DNA of 64,000 nt from contig CAYTGI010000007.1 of NCBI GenBank assembly GCA_964437465.1, positions 1 to 64,000 on the forward strand. Direction: 5' to 3'. Below are positions 56,702 to 63,730 of the stretch, piece by piece. Source of the DNA: JAGQLF01 sp964437465. GTDB lineage: Bacteria > Patescibacteriota > Dojkabacteria > J137. Under the pieces are notes generated by a model. That model was not told the DNA's origin. It ran no database searches and saw only the letters and a list, made by a program, of their open reading frames with translations. The translations under genes were made by a program, and so were the position numbers. Every line of letters starts with the position of its first letter. Within the stretch, counting starts at the first letter, position 1.

Positions 56702-57006
56702 GCTTCTACGTCTTCTAAATCTTTTCCTATAGGCTTTCCATCAAGATAAACGTGCCCAGGGTTTAATCCTGAATCCAAAGTTAACTTTCTAAGTTCTTCA
56801 ACAACTTTACTTCCTGCTCGACCAGTGGAACCCATCATATTTATCCTTTCAAGTTGAGTAACATCTGCTTGTCCAAGTATTTTTCTTTTAAAAATTGCAG
56901 CTGACAGATCTCCATAAAAGGATAAATGATCATCAACTTTTTGTTTAAATGTTTGTACAGCTAATCTTCTCCTTTCAAGAAGTTGCTCTATTAAACGATC
57001 TTCCAT
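56698..57006 (-). CDS. Hypothetical helical protein downstream of proS
   Basis: Best start is ATG 57006 (MEDRLIEQLL), giving 102 residues; the open frame reaches 57156, but that part lies inside proS. The protein is helical with a basic stretch (LERRRLAVQTF) and a C-terminal motif (GLNPGHVYLDGKPIGKDLED). Its start overlaps nothing, following the proS stop by two bases. It may belong to the T-box-controlled operon. Function unknown. Confidence 0.55.
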   Translation of the reverse strand: MEDRLIEQLLERRRLAVQTFKQKVDDHLSFYGDLSAAIFKRKILGQADVTQLERINMMGSTGRAGSKVVEELRKLTLDSGLNPGHVYLDGKPIGKDLEDVEA

Positions 57007-57007
57007 T

Positions 57008-58483
57008 TTAGTATGCCTTTGCAAAAATAACTCTCCTACTAGATTCTTTTCCAGAATAAATACACTTACCTTTTTCTTCTTTTGAATCAAAAGGGATACA
57101 TCTAATAGTTGCCTTAGTCTCTTCTTGAATTTTTTCTTCAGTTTCTGAAGTTCCATCCCAATGAGCTAATGCAAAACCTTTCTTATTCTCAACAATATCT
57201 TTCATCTCTTCGTACGAATTAGCCAAATGAGTATTCTTCTCCCTAAAATCTTTAGCTTTTCTATACAATTCAGTCTGCATGAAATCAAGTTGATTTTGAA
57301 CCTCAGTAGAAATTCCATCTAAACTAAAACTTCTTTTCTCAGAATTATCTCTTCTAACTAAAACCACCTCATTATTTTCTACATCTCTAGGACCTATCTC
57401 AATTCTGATAGGCACTCCTTTCTTTTCCCATTCGTTGAATTTCCACCCAGGAGAAAGGTAATCCCTTTGATCTAGATTTACATAAATTTCATTCTGAGCT
57501 AATTCAGATTCAATATTGGATGCAACTTTAAGTACTTTCTCTTTTTCCTCATCAGTTTTCCAAATTGGGACAATTACAGCTTGAATTGGAGCAATATTTG
57601 GTGGTAAGACTAGCCCTTGATCGTCACTATGAGCCATAATTAGTGCACCAATCATTCGAGTACTTAATCCCCAACTAGTCTGCCATACATGCTTTATTTC
57701 ATTATCTTGATCTGTAAAAGTAATATCAAAAGCTTTTGCGAAGTTATCTCCAAGATTATGTGAAGTTCCTGATTGTAGTGCTTTTCCATCCTGCATCATT
57801 GCTTCGATTGTATAAGTTCGAAGAGCTCCAGCAAATCTTTCAGACTCAGATTTCTCTCCTGGTATCACAGGAATTGCTAAAAAGTCTTCAGCAAAACTTC
57901 TATAAACATCTAGCATAGTTCGTGCGTGACCGTCAGCTTCGTCATGGCTTGCGTGAGCTGTATGTCCTTCTTGCCATAAAAATTCAGCTGTTCTTAGAAA
58001 TGGTCTAGTTCTTAACTCCCATCTTACGACATTAGCCCATTGATTTATTAACATTGGTAAATCTCTGTATGATTCAATCCATCTAGAAAAAGTATCGTAA
58101 ATAATAGTTTCTGAAGTTGGTCGAACAATTAATTCTTCTTCTAATCTTGCTTCAGGGTCAACCACTACCTCACGAGTTTTTGGATCAGTTTTTAACCTAT
58201 AGTGAGTTACAACAGCACTTTCTTGTGCGAATCCATCAACATGCTTAGCTTCTTTAGTCATGAATGACTTTGGAATAAACAGTGGAAAATAAGCGTTTTT
58301 ATGACCTAAATCCTTAAATTTATCATCCAAAACTTTTTGAAATCTTTCCCAAATAGCATATCCGTAAGGCTTTATTACCATCATTCCTCTAACGGCTGAA
58401 TTTTCAGCTAACTCAGCTTGTTCAACGATATCTAAATACCACTGTGAGTAATTTTCTGATCGTTTAGTTATTCCTTTTTTCAT
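57008..58483 (-). CDS. proS: Proline-tRNA ligase, archaeal/eukaryotic-type
   Basis: The 491-residue protein has the class II core: motif 2 (NQWANVVRWELRTRPFLRTAEFLWQEGHTAH) and motif 3 (SWGLSTRMIGALIMAHSD), an anticodon-binding domain (GWKFNEWEKKGVPIRIEIG), and the C-terminal domain ending in VIFAKAY, the closing tyrosine typical of the archaeal type. It lacks the bacterial editing insertion. Controlled by the T-box upstream (58797-59005), together with the 58504-58794 gene. Confidence 0.94.
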   Translation of the reverse strand: MKKGITKRSENYSQWYLDIVEQAELAENSAVRGMMVIKPYGYAIWERFQKVLDDKFKDLGHKNAYFPLFIPKSFMTKEAKHVDGFAQESAVVTHYRLKTDPKTREVVVDPEARLEEELIVRPTSETIIYDTFSRWIESYRDLPMLINQWANVVRWELRTRPFLRTAEFLWQEGHTAHASHDEADGHARTMLDVYRSFAEDFLAIPVIPGEKSESERFAGALRTYTIEAMMQDGKALQSGTSHNLGDNFAKAFDITFTDQDNEIKHVWQTSWGLSTRMIGALIMAHSDDQGLVLPPNIAPIQAVIVPIWKTDEEKEKVLKVASNIESELAQNEIYVNLDQRDYLSPGWKFNEWEKKGVPIRIEIGPRDVENNEVVLVRRDNSEKRSFSLDGISTEVQNQLDFMQTELYRKAKDFREKNTHLANSYEEMKDIVENKKGFALAHWDGTSETEEKIQEETKATIRCIPFDSKEEKGKCIYSGKESSRRVIFAKAY

Positions 58484-58503
58484 TTTGATCTAAATAAAAA
58501 ATA

Positions 58504-58794
58504 TTATTCGTATCCTTTTTTTCCACACAGTGGAATATATAATGATCTACCTGTCTCATCCTTTTCAAAAAATCCAGGAGGAGCATTTTCAAATCTTCTT
58601 GGATTGGGGGGTTCTATAGGCGTCTCTGCGCAATCTAATGGCTCAGGGCAATTTTTAAAACAATTACCACACTCAAAGCACTTCAACCTCTCTCTAACTA
58701 TTTGAGGCATTTCAATATTCTCTCGCAATCTCCAAACACCAAACTTTAGCTCAAAGTATTTTTCAAATAGTTCTCTATCAGTTAAATTTTCCAT
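58504..58794 (-). CDS. Small ferredoxin-like CxxCxxCxxxCP protein in the proS T-box operon
   Basis: The 96-residue protein is best started at ATG 58794, because the longer GTG version (58812) would begin in the terminator stem. It has C39-x2-C42-x2-C45-x3-C49-P, exactly the pattern of a [4Fe-4S] ferredoxin site, plus C55 and C90 (LCGKKGYE). The rest is charged, with no second cluster motif and no obvious fold. It lies between the T-box and proS (20-base gap), so proline status should set its expression. Zinc binding is an alternative to an iron-sulfur cluster. Confidence 0.65.
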   Translation of the reverse strand: MENLTDRELFEKYFELKFGVWRLRENIEMPQIVRERLKCFECGNCFKNCPEPLDCAETPIEPPNPRRFENAPPGFFEKDETGRSLYIPLCGKKGYE

Positions 58795-58796
58795 AA

Positions 58797-59005
58797 AAAA
58801 ACTCACCCACACAAATAAAATAAATTTACTTGCAAGGGTGAGTTTTTATCTCACGGTACCACCTTACTTTTTACTTATCTCACGATAAATAACTTTGTAA
58901 CTGCACTAACAGTTTCTTATTTTTTTCGTCTGAGTTAAGATCTCAGATCCGTTAGCACAAAGGGTCCGGATTCGCTCTGCGATAGGAGGTCGCTTCATTG
59001 CGAGT
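58797..59005 (-). promoter_or_regulatory. T-box leader controlling the proS operon
   Basis: The minus-strand leader has the antiterminator: helix GUAAGG/CCUUGC (58862-58867 with 58832-58837), the seven-base bulge UGGUACC (58855-58861), and an inner GUGAG/CUCAC helix. UGGU would pair with ACCA of an uncharged tRNA with discriminator A. The competing terminator stem (58797-58808 with 58836-58847) is 12 bp and ends in U residues just before the first ATG. A stem-loop at 58979-58993 shows CCUCCUA, containing a CCU (Pro) codon, and may be the specifier. The stem III-like hairpin CTGAG/CTCAG lies downstream. Confidence 0.85.
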
Positions 59006-59011
59006 TATGAA

Positions 59012-59041
59012 ATTTTAACAGTTTATAACAAATAATTACAA
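59012..59041 (-). promoter_or_regulatory. Likely promoter of the T-box/proS operon
   Basis: A -35-like TTGTAA (59036-59041), an 18-base spacer and a -10-like TAAAAT (59012-59017) precede the leader. The -35 overlaps the end of the upstream gene. The match is decent but short. Confidence 0.45.
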
Positions 59042-59482
59042 TCGCTTTCGAATAATATATAGTGGATGAAGTTTTATACCTACATATTGATTATAATAAT
59101 CATAAATTTGGCTAATAGTTCCAGTTAGTAATAGCCCTCCATGAATATGATGTACCTGTACTCCACTTGAAAGATTTGCTGATACTTTAACAAAATGCAT
59201 TGGAGTTCCACTCTTATTAGATAGAACTATAAAATCACCTATTTGCGGAATTTCTATAGGCTCCTCAAGATTAAAAGATTCATCTTGCGATACAGTATCC
59301 AGAATAAGTTGGGGAGAAATAAATCCATTATTATGAATGACTATTCCAAGCTCACCAGCTATATGATCAACGCATGTGCAACCACTTCTTTCCTCAAGAA
59401 CATAATGACCAACTGACTCCCATTCTTGTCTTAAGTCATATTCAAAAGTTTGATCATCCCAATCATCAAATGCTTCAGTCAT
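59036..59482 (-). CDS. NlpC/P60- or CHAP-like papain-fold protein (tentative)
   Basis: The 148-residue protein has a Cys at a helix start (SGCTCVDHIAGELGI), a following GDFIVLSNKSGTPMHFVKVS where the GD and His fit the NlpC/P60 pattern, and VHHIHGGLLLTG nearby. No signal peptide is visible. A peptidase or amidase fold is suggested, but the catalytic set is not certain. It is the gene upstream of the T-box operon. Confidence 0.5.
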   Translation of the reverse strand: MTEAFDDWDDQTFEYDLRQEWESVGHYVLEERSGCTCVDHIAGELGIVIHNNGFISPQLILDTVSQDESFNLEEPIEIPQIGDFIVLSNKSGTPMHFVKVSANLSSGVQVHHIHGGLLLTGTISQIYDYYNQYVGIKLHPLYIIRKRL

Positions 59483-59532
59483 ATCTCTTAAATAATTGAC
59501 TGAATTATAGAGATTTATTTTATGATTGCAAG

Positions 59533-60402
59533 TTATGTATCAATATATTCACCTTTCAAATACGTTCCTAAAACTTTCATATCTTTTACATAATCTGACA
59601 ATTCGTGAAATGCATTTTGAAGCCTATCGTTCTCTAAACCTGTTTCTGCATCAATATAAAATCTATAGTCCCAATCTGTATTTAAAATCGGCCTACTTTC
59701 AATTTTCGATAAAGCAATATCTCTATCTGCAAAGCATCTTAGTGATTTGTATAGTGATCCAGCTTCTTCTCCAAGCTCAAATTGAATTGTTGTTTTTGAT
59801 CTATCTTCATTTGAATTAAAATCGAAATCTTTATTACTCAAGACAAAAAATCTTGTATAGTTTTTTGAATTTTCATGAATATCTTCTTCTAAGATATTCA
59901 TATTGTAAATTTCTGCTGAAAATTTACTTGCAGCTGCTGCGAGATTCTTTCCTTCTTTTTCTTTAATCATTTTCACAGCCCCTGCAGTATCATGATATTC
60001 AATAGGTTTAATATTTGGATGATCCATCAAAAAAGATTTAATCTGATTCATTCCGACTGGATGAGTATAAATTGTATCAATATCTTCAAATTTATTTCCA
60101 GGATTAACAATAAGATGAAATTTTATCTTTAAGTAAATTTCTCCGATCACTGGAAAATCGTATTTAGTTAAATTATCGTAGTTTTGATATACAGAACCAT
60201 GAGTTGAATTTTCAATTGGTACGACTATAATGTCTGCTTTTTTATTCTTTAGATCATCAAAAACATCTGTAAAATTATCATGCTCGATAATATCGATATC
60301 TTTACCATATAAATGACTTGCAGCTATGTGAGAATAGCTCCCTATGTTTCCTTGGATAGAGATGAGAGGCGAGTGCCGAGAAGCGAGTTTATTATTTTTC
60401 AT
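59533..60402 (-). CDS. pheA: Prephenate dehydratase with ACT domain
   Basis: The 289-residue protein shows PDT landmarks: GNIGSYSHIAAS, VVPIENSTHGSVYQ, NYTRFFVLS, then an ACT domain with SKIESRP. The reaction turns prephenate into phenylpyruvate, and phenylalanine inhibits it through ACT. No other aromatic pathway genes are near. The first 13 residues (MKNNKLASRHSPL) are unusual: they are encoded in part by the left inverted repeat of the adjacent S23 element, and the ATG lies within the end of that element. Confidence 0.87.
   Translation of the reverse strand: MKNNKLASRHSPLISIQGNIGSYSHIAASHLYGKDIDIIEHDNFTDVFDDLKNKKADIIVVPIENSTHGSVYQNYDNLTKYDFPVIGEIYLKIKFHLIVNPGNKFEDIDTIYTHPVGMNQIKSFLMDHPNIKPIEYHDTAGAVKMIKEKEGKNLAAAASKFSAEIYNMNILEEDIHENSKNYTRFFVLSNKDFDFNSNEDRSKTTIQFELGEEAGSLYKSLRCFADRDIALSKIESRPILNTDWDYRFYIDAETGLENDRLQNAFHELSDYVKDMKVLGTYLKGEYIDT
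60359..60387. repeat. Left inverted repeat of the S23 element
   Basis: The stretch gagatgagaggcgag...cgagaagcgag resembles, in opposite orientation, the repeat at 60781-60834. It lies inside the pheA start region. Confidence 0.5.
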
Positions 60403-60751
60403 GTATTTTGTTTTTATAAGATAGGATCATTTTTCTAATTTCAACTAGCTCATCCAAAAGAGGTGTTATTTGATCTTTTGTAGAATAACTAAGCTTACTA
60501 CTAAAAACAAGTTGTGATTCTAACTCACATAGGCTTCCAACTGAGATGCTTAAAAAGCTTTTAAAATCTTTATTAATATTTCTAGCAGCACCTTCTGCAA
60601 TATTAGAAAATATGGAAACGGCACTTCTTCTGATTTGAGAAGACAATCCGTAATCTTCATATCTAGGGAATTTCAATACAATTTCATAAACTTTTAGAGC
60701 AAGGTCAAAAGATCTTTGATATATTTTTAAATTTTCGTAGTTATGCTTCAA
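60392..60751 (-). CDS. Four-helix-bundle protein of the S23/IVS family
   Basis: The 119-residue protein matches the S23 family: YENLKIYQRSFDLALKVYE, then LSSQIRRSAVSIFSNIAEGAARN, and LCELESQLVFSSKL. Such proteins are often found in intervening sequences of 23S rRNA genes, and Avd-type relatives accompany diversity-generating retroelements. Here it sits outside rRNA, with no reverse transcriptase in view, and between inverted repeats at 60359-60387 and 60781-60834. It overlaps the start of pheA by 11 bases. Confidence 0.87.
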   Translation of the reverse strand: MKHNYENLKIYQRSFDLALKVYEIVLKFPRYEDYGLSSQIRRSAVSIFSNIAEGAARNINKDFKSFLSISVGSLCELESQLVFSSKLSYSTKDQITPLLDELVEIRKMILSYKNKIHEK

Positions 60752-60780
60752 GCTATAATTTTAAAATTTATTGTTTAATT

Positions 60781-60834
60781 TTTCACTTCTCGTATCTCAC
60801 ATCTCGTTTTTCACTTCTCGTATCTCACATCTCG
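60781..60834. repeat. Tandem 26-base direct repeat, right end of the S23 element
   Basis: Two perfect copies (60781-60806 and 60809-60834) of a 26-base unit starting tttcacttctcg and ending cacatctcg are separated by two bases. Reversed, the unit matches the left repeat of the S23 gene at about 60359-60387. Confidence 0.7.
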
Positions 60835-60849
60835 TTTCTCCCTTCCCAA

Positions 60850-60874
60850 ATAAAAAATCCCGATTTCTCGGGAT
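60850..60874 (-). terminator. Terminator after the 60977-61429 gene
   Basis: A 7-bp stem (atcccga / tcgggat) with a four-base loop is followed on the minus strand by TTTTTTA. Good intrinsic terminator for the AsnRS/hypothetical transcript. Confidence 0.8.
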
Positions 60875-60976
60875 CTGTCTAAACGTTCAAAACAAACCCC
60901 TCAGGATCTTCTAAAAAAGAAAAAGAAAAATTTGTTAAGTCTCATAATGATATTATAACTCATATGTCATATTTAT

Positions 60977-61429
60977 CTAGACTGCAGCTGTTAAAACAAT
61001 CATATATTTCTCATAAAGCTCATGAATCTGATTCTTTCTGTCCATATGAACTTCTCTAAAAGCTTCTTTATCTTGACTATTACCTTCTTTTAATTCATCT
61101 AGAATATTAATCTCTTCCTCAGTAGATGTATTTAATTCATCTATAAGTTTCTTAGATTTTAGAATTAAGTTTTTCGCCGATAAAAATCTACCCGAATTAA
61201 ATGACCAGGTTGATTTCGGTAATCTTAAGAGTATCTTATCTATTATGCTGACTTCTTCTTTTACTAGTTTATCCAACCTTGACTTAATCTCTTCAATTTT
61301 ATCTTTAAATTCGCTTAACGCTGTTGAAGTACTTGAATCAATATCAACTTCAAAAACGTACAGCCTAAATGCTTCAGCTATCTTTGCAATAATGTGATTT
61401 ATTACATTACCTAATTGTATTTTACTCAT
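60977..61429 (-). CDS. Hypothetical helical protein downstream of asnS
   Basis: The 150-residue protein is helical and charged, with two long amphipathic segments (FKDKIEEIKSRLDKLVKEEV, then FLSAKNLILKSKKLI). No family recognised. Its start overlaps the asnS stop by one base, so it is translated with it. Confidence 0.6.
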   Translation of the reverse strand: MSKIQLGNVINHIIAKIAEAFRLYVFEVDIDSSTSTALSEFKDKIEEIKSRLDKLVKEEVSIIDKILLRLPKSTWSFNSGRFLSAKNLILKSKKLIDELNTSTEEEINILDELKEGNSQDKEAFREVHMDRKNQIHELYEKYMIVLTAAV

Positions 61430-62745
61430 TAAGGTCGTTTTAGAATTAATGTTCGTGGGAACGGGATTGTTTCTCTAATATGATGGACTCCACTAATCCA
61501 TCTAACCATTCTCTCAATCCCAATTCCAAATCCTGAATGAGGAACAGATCCGTACTTTCTTATATTTAGATACCATTCATAATCCTCAACAGAATACTCT
61601 CTTTCTTTTAATTTGTGAAGTAAAATATCGTATTCGTCCTCTCTCTGGCTTCCACCAATAATCTCTCGAGCTTCCTCAGGGGCGATTAAATCTGAACATT
61701 TGGCTCTTTTTACACCATTATCATCTCTATAGCTTTTCATATAGAACGACTTAACTTCAAATGGATAATCTTCAATGAAAATTGGCTTATTGTATTTATT
61801 ACCAAGGGCAATCTCTTCTTCAGTTGTCATATCGTCTTCATAATCAACCTTCATGCCGTCTTCTTCAAGCTCTTTTTTTGCTTCAAAATGTTTTAATCTT
61901 ACAAAATCGTTTTTCACACATGATTCCATCACTTCTGTATCTCGCTCCAAAATCTCTAGCTCAGTTTTACAATTTTCTAAAGCATCTTTTAGTATTCTTT
62001 TAACAAGTCTTTCCTGTAAATCCATATTCATTTGCTGATCATAGAAAGCCATCTCTGCATCCATCATCCAAAATTCTGAAAGATGGTTTCTTGTTTTACT
62101 TTTCTCAGCTCTGAACACAGGACCGAAGTCATAAACTTTTCCAAGCCCCATAATCGCAGCTTCTGAATAGAGTTGACCTGATTGTGAAAGATACATAGTG
62201 TCTTCGTAATAATCAACTGAGAACAATTGTGTTGTATCTTCACAACTAGTCGGCTGTAAAATTGGAGTATCAGTTCTTACAAATCCTTCGTCAAAAAAGA
62301 AGTTAGTAATCGATAGAAAGACTTGATTTCTAATTCTTAAAACTGCCCACGGAGTTTTAGATCTTAAATAAAGATCTCTATTTTCAAAAAGAAATTCAGG
62401 GCCGTGATCTTTTTTACCAATAGGATATTCCTCAGCAATATGAAATATCTCTAGATCTGAAACTTGGATTTCGTATTCTTCTTTCTTGGGATGTTTACTT
62501 ACCTCACCTGTTATTCTAATAGAAGATTCGATAGTAAGTTTAGAAGCATTTTCCCAGACTTCTTCGGAAACATTTTTTTCTTCTAAAACACCTTGAGTAA
62601 AACCAGAACCATCTCTAAGCTGAAGGAACATAATTTTACCCGAACCTCTTTTGTTATACATCCAACATTCAAGTTCAATCTCCTTACCAACATGCTTTGA
62701 TAAGTCTCTTATTTGAATTTTTTTGTCTTCCGGTATTAATTCCAT
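61429..62745 (-). CDS. asnS: Asparagine-tRNA ligase
   Basis: The 438-residue class IIb synthetase has an OB-fold anticodon domain (ELECWMYNKRGSGKIMFLQLRDG), motif 2 (GPVFRAEKSKTRNHLSEFWMMDAE) and motif 3 (GFGIGIERMVRWISG), ending HHIRETIPFPR. The motif 3 ending and HHIRETIPFPR favour AsnRS over AspRS. The tRNA-Asn gene is about 110 bases upstream on the same strand. Confidence 0.93.
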   Translation of the reverse strand: MELIPEDKKIQIRDLSKHVGKEIELECWMYNKRGSGKIMFLQLRDGSGFTQGVLEEKNVSEEVWENASKLTIESSIRITGEVSKHPKKEEYEIQVSDLEIFHIAEEYPIGKKDHGPEFLFENRDLYLRSKTPWAVLRIRNQVFLSITNFFFDEGFVRTDTPILQPTSCEDTTQLFSVDYYEDTMYLSQSGQLYSEAAIMGLGKVYDFGPVFRAEKSKTRNHLSEFWMMDAEMAFYDQQMNMDLQERLVKRILKDALENCKTELEILERDTEVMESCVKNDFVRLKHFEAKKELEEDGMKVDYEDDMTTEEEIALGNKYNKPIFIEDYPFEVKSFYMKSYRDDNGVKRAKCSDLIAPEEAREIIGGSQREDEYDILLHKLKEREYSVEDYEWYLNIRKYGSVPHSGFGIGIERMVRWISGVHHIRETIPFPRTLILKRP

Positions 62746-62810
62746 TTTTATATATTTAAAAAATTAACTTATTTTTTGTCCAATATCTGTAAAGAGTTTA
62801 ACAAATTAAT

Positions 62811-62847
62811 GGGACAGCATGACTCAAACTTGCATTTTTCCCGTTAA
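62811..62847 (-). pseudogene. Decayed tRNA-Asn 3'-half copy
   Basis: Bases 62821-62847 match tRNA-Asn T-arm, variable and anticodon-stem sequence (62869-62895) at 22 of 27 positions. All five differences are transitions toward A:T. The D-arm and 5' half are missing. It lies 10 bases past the tRNA 3' end. Confidence 0.6.
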
Positions 62848-62857
62848 TTCCTAAAAC

Positions 62858-62929
62858 TGAACGGGCAGGACTCGAACCTGCACTCTCCCCGTTAACAGCG
62901 GGTGGCTTTACCAATTAAGCTACCGCTCA
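62858..62929 (-). tRNA. tRNA-Asn (anticodon GTT)
   Basis: The minus strand folds to a full tRNA: acceptor TGAGCGG/CCGTTCA (one G-T pair), D-arm GCTTAATTGGTAAAGC, anticodon stem ACCCG/CGGGG with loop CTGTTAA (anticodon GTT), T-arm GCAGG TTCGAGT CCTGC, discriminator G. It precedes asnS on the same strand. Confidence 0.9.
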
Positions 62930-62936
62930 GGTTTCG

Positions 62937-63048
62937 GAAGGAGCTCGACTTTATCCCGCTTTGCGGGACTCCTCCGTCGAACATGCAATTTCGGCAGCCG
63001 NNNNNNNNNNCGTAGCTTCAGCTTAGGCAGGCTACCGCTCAGGTTTCG
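62937..63048. repeat. Hairpin element beside tRNA-Asn, with a 10-N gap and a duplicated tRNA end
   Basis: Between 62937 and 63000 lies a clean hairpin (tcccgc / gcggga around ttt, 62954-62968), flanked by cgac and gtcg. After the ten N, 63031-63048 is an exact 18-base copy of the tRNA-Asn 5' end and its leader (62919-62936). The gap was therefore likely caused by a repeat. No ORF is visible. The rest of the 62930-63446 gap is AT-rich with two similar gctccc-type hairpins. Confidence 0.5.
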
Positions 63049-63211
63049 AGATGAACTCTTATCTATTTTTAATCCCTTGTATATAGTTCTTCTTAATATT
63101 TAGTTAAGCTGACTTTCTAGGAGAAAAGAAAAAATTCTAATGAGATGTATAAACCATACATTGAATGAATTTTTTCAAATTCGACAACGAAAATCGCTTA
63201 AATAAAATTAA

Positions 63212-63243
63212 AAATAAAAAAACTCCCTTTTGGGAGCTTTTTA
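63212..63243. terminator. Bidirectional-looking terminator
   Basis: Stem ctccc / gggag with a tttt loop (63223-63236), A-rich on one side and T-rich on the other. On the minus strand it is followed by TTTTTTT. It may end an unseen small transcript. A weaker, related hairpin is at 63270-63283. Confidence 0.55.
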
Positions 63244-63446
63244 ATGATATTCCTAACAACAAAATATCAGCTCCCTTTGGAGTTGAAATTATTATTGTTG
63301 TTGTTAATTAGAAAAACCATTATTTATTTTAACAAAAATATAGTTAACTGCAAGAGCATTACTGTTACTATTTTATGGTAACAAAAGCTTGGCTTTTCGG
63401 ATTTATTTTATATACTTCTCTATATTAATTTTCATTCAATACAAAA

Positions 63447-63695
63447 ATGGGAGAAAAAATTCGAGCCACTATTGAAGATACACTTACTCAGATTGGGCGA
63501 GATGTAGTTAATCAAAGACTAAAAAGTGGGGTTTCAACACTAAAAATTGAAGATATAATAAGCGATATAATTGCTACGTCAGACGCAGATGGTTTACCAA
63601 GTTCAAGCTACTTTGAAGCAATTAGGCCAAAGTTAGCTGCCTATGCCCAAGAAAATGGTATAGAGGTAATTGATACTGATACTGAAGAAGCTTAA
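63447..63695 (+). CDS. Hypothetical small acidic protein, 82 aa
   Basis: The 82-residue protein has a likely helical N-terminal part (TIEDTLTQIGRDVVNQRL), a hydrophobic patch, and an acidic end (DTDTEEA). No family recognised. It has its own promoter region upstream and terminator downstream, so it is a stand-alone unit. Confidence 0.6.
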   Translation: MGEKIRATIEDTLTQIGRDVVNQRLKSGVSTLKIEDIISDIIATSDADGLPSSSYFEAIRPKLAAYAQENGIEVIDTDTEEA

Positions 63696-63702
63696 AGGGC
63701 TA

Positions 63703-63724
63703 GAGGGCTTTCGCCCTCTTTTTT
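63703..63724 (+). terminator. Terminator after 82-aa gene
   Basis: Stem gagggc / gccctc, loop tttc, then six T. It begins 7 bases after the stop codon. Confidence 0.9.
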
Positions 63725-63730
63725 GTTCAT

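Noticed and set aside
60392..60751. Diversity-generating retroelement accessory gene (Avd-like).
   Set aside because: No reverse transcriptase or template/variable repeats are seen nearby.
60781..60834. CRISPR-like repeat.
   Set aside because: Only two copies with a two-base gap; no spacers and no cas genes.
63031..63048. A second complete tRNA-Asn.
   Set aside because: Only the 5' end and leader are present before the gap; the following bases do not fold as a tRNA.
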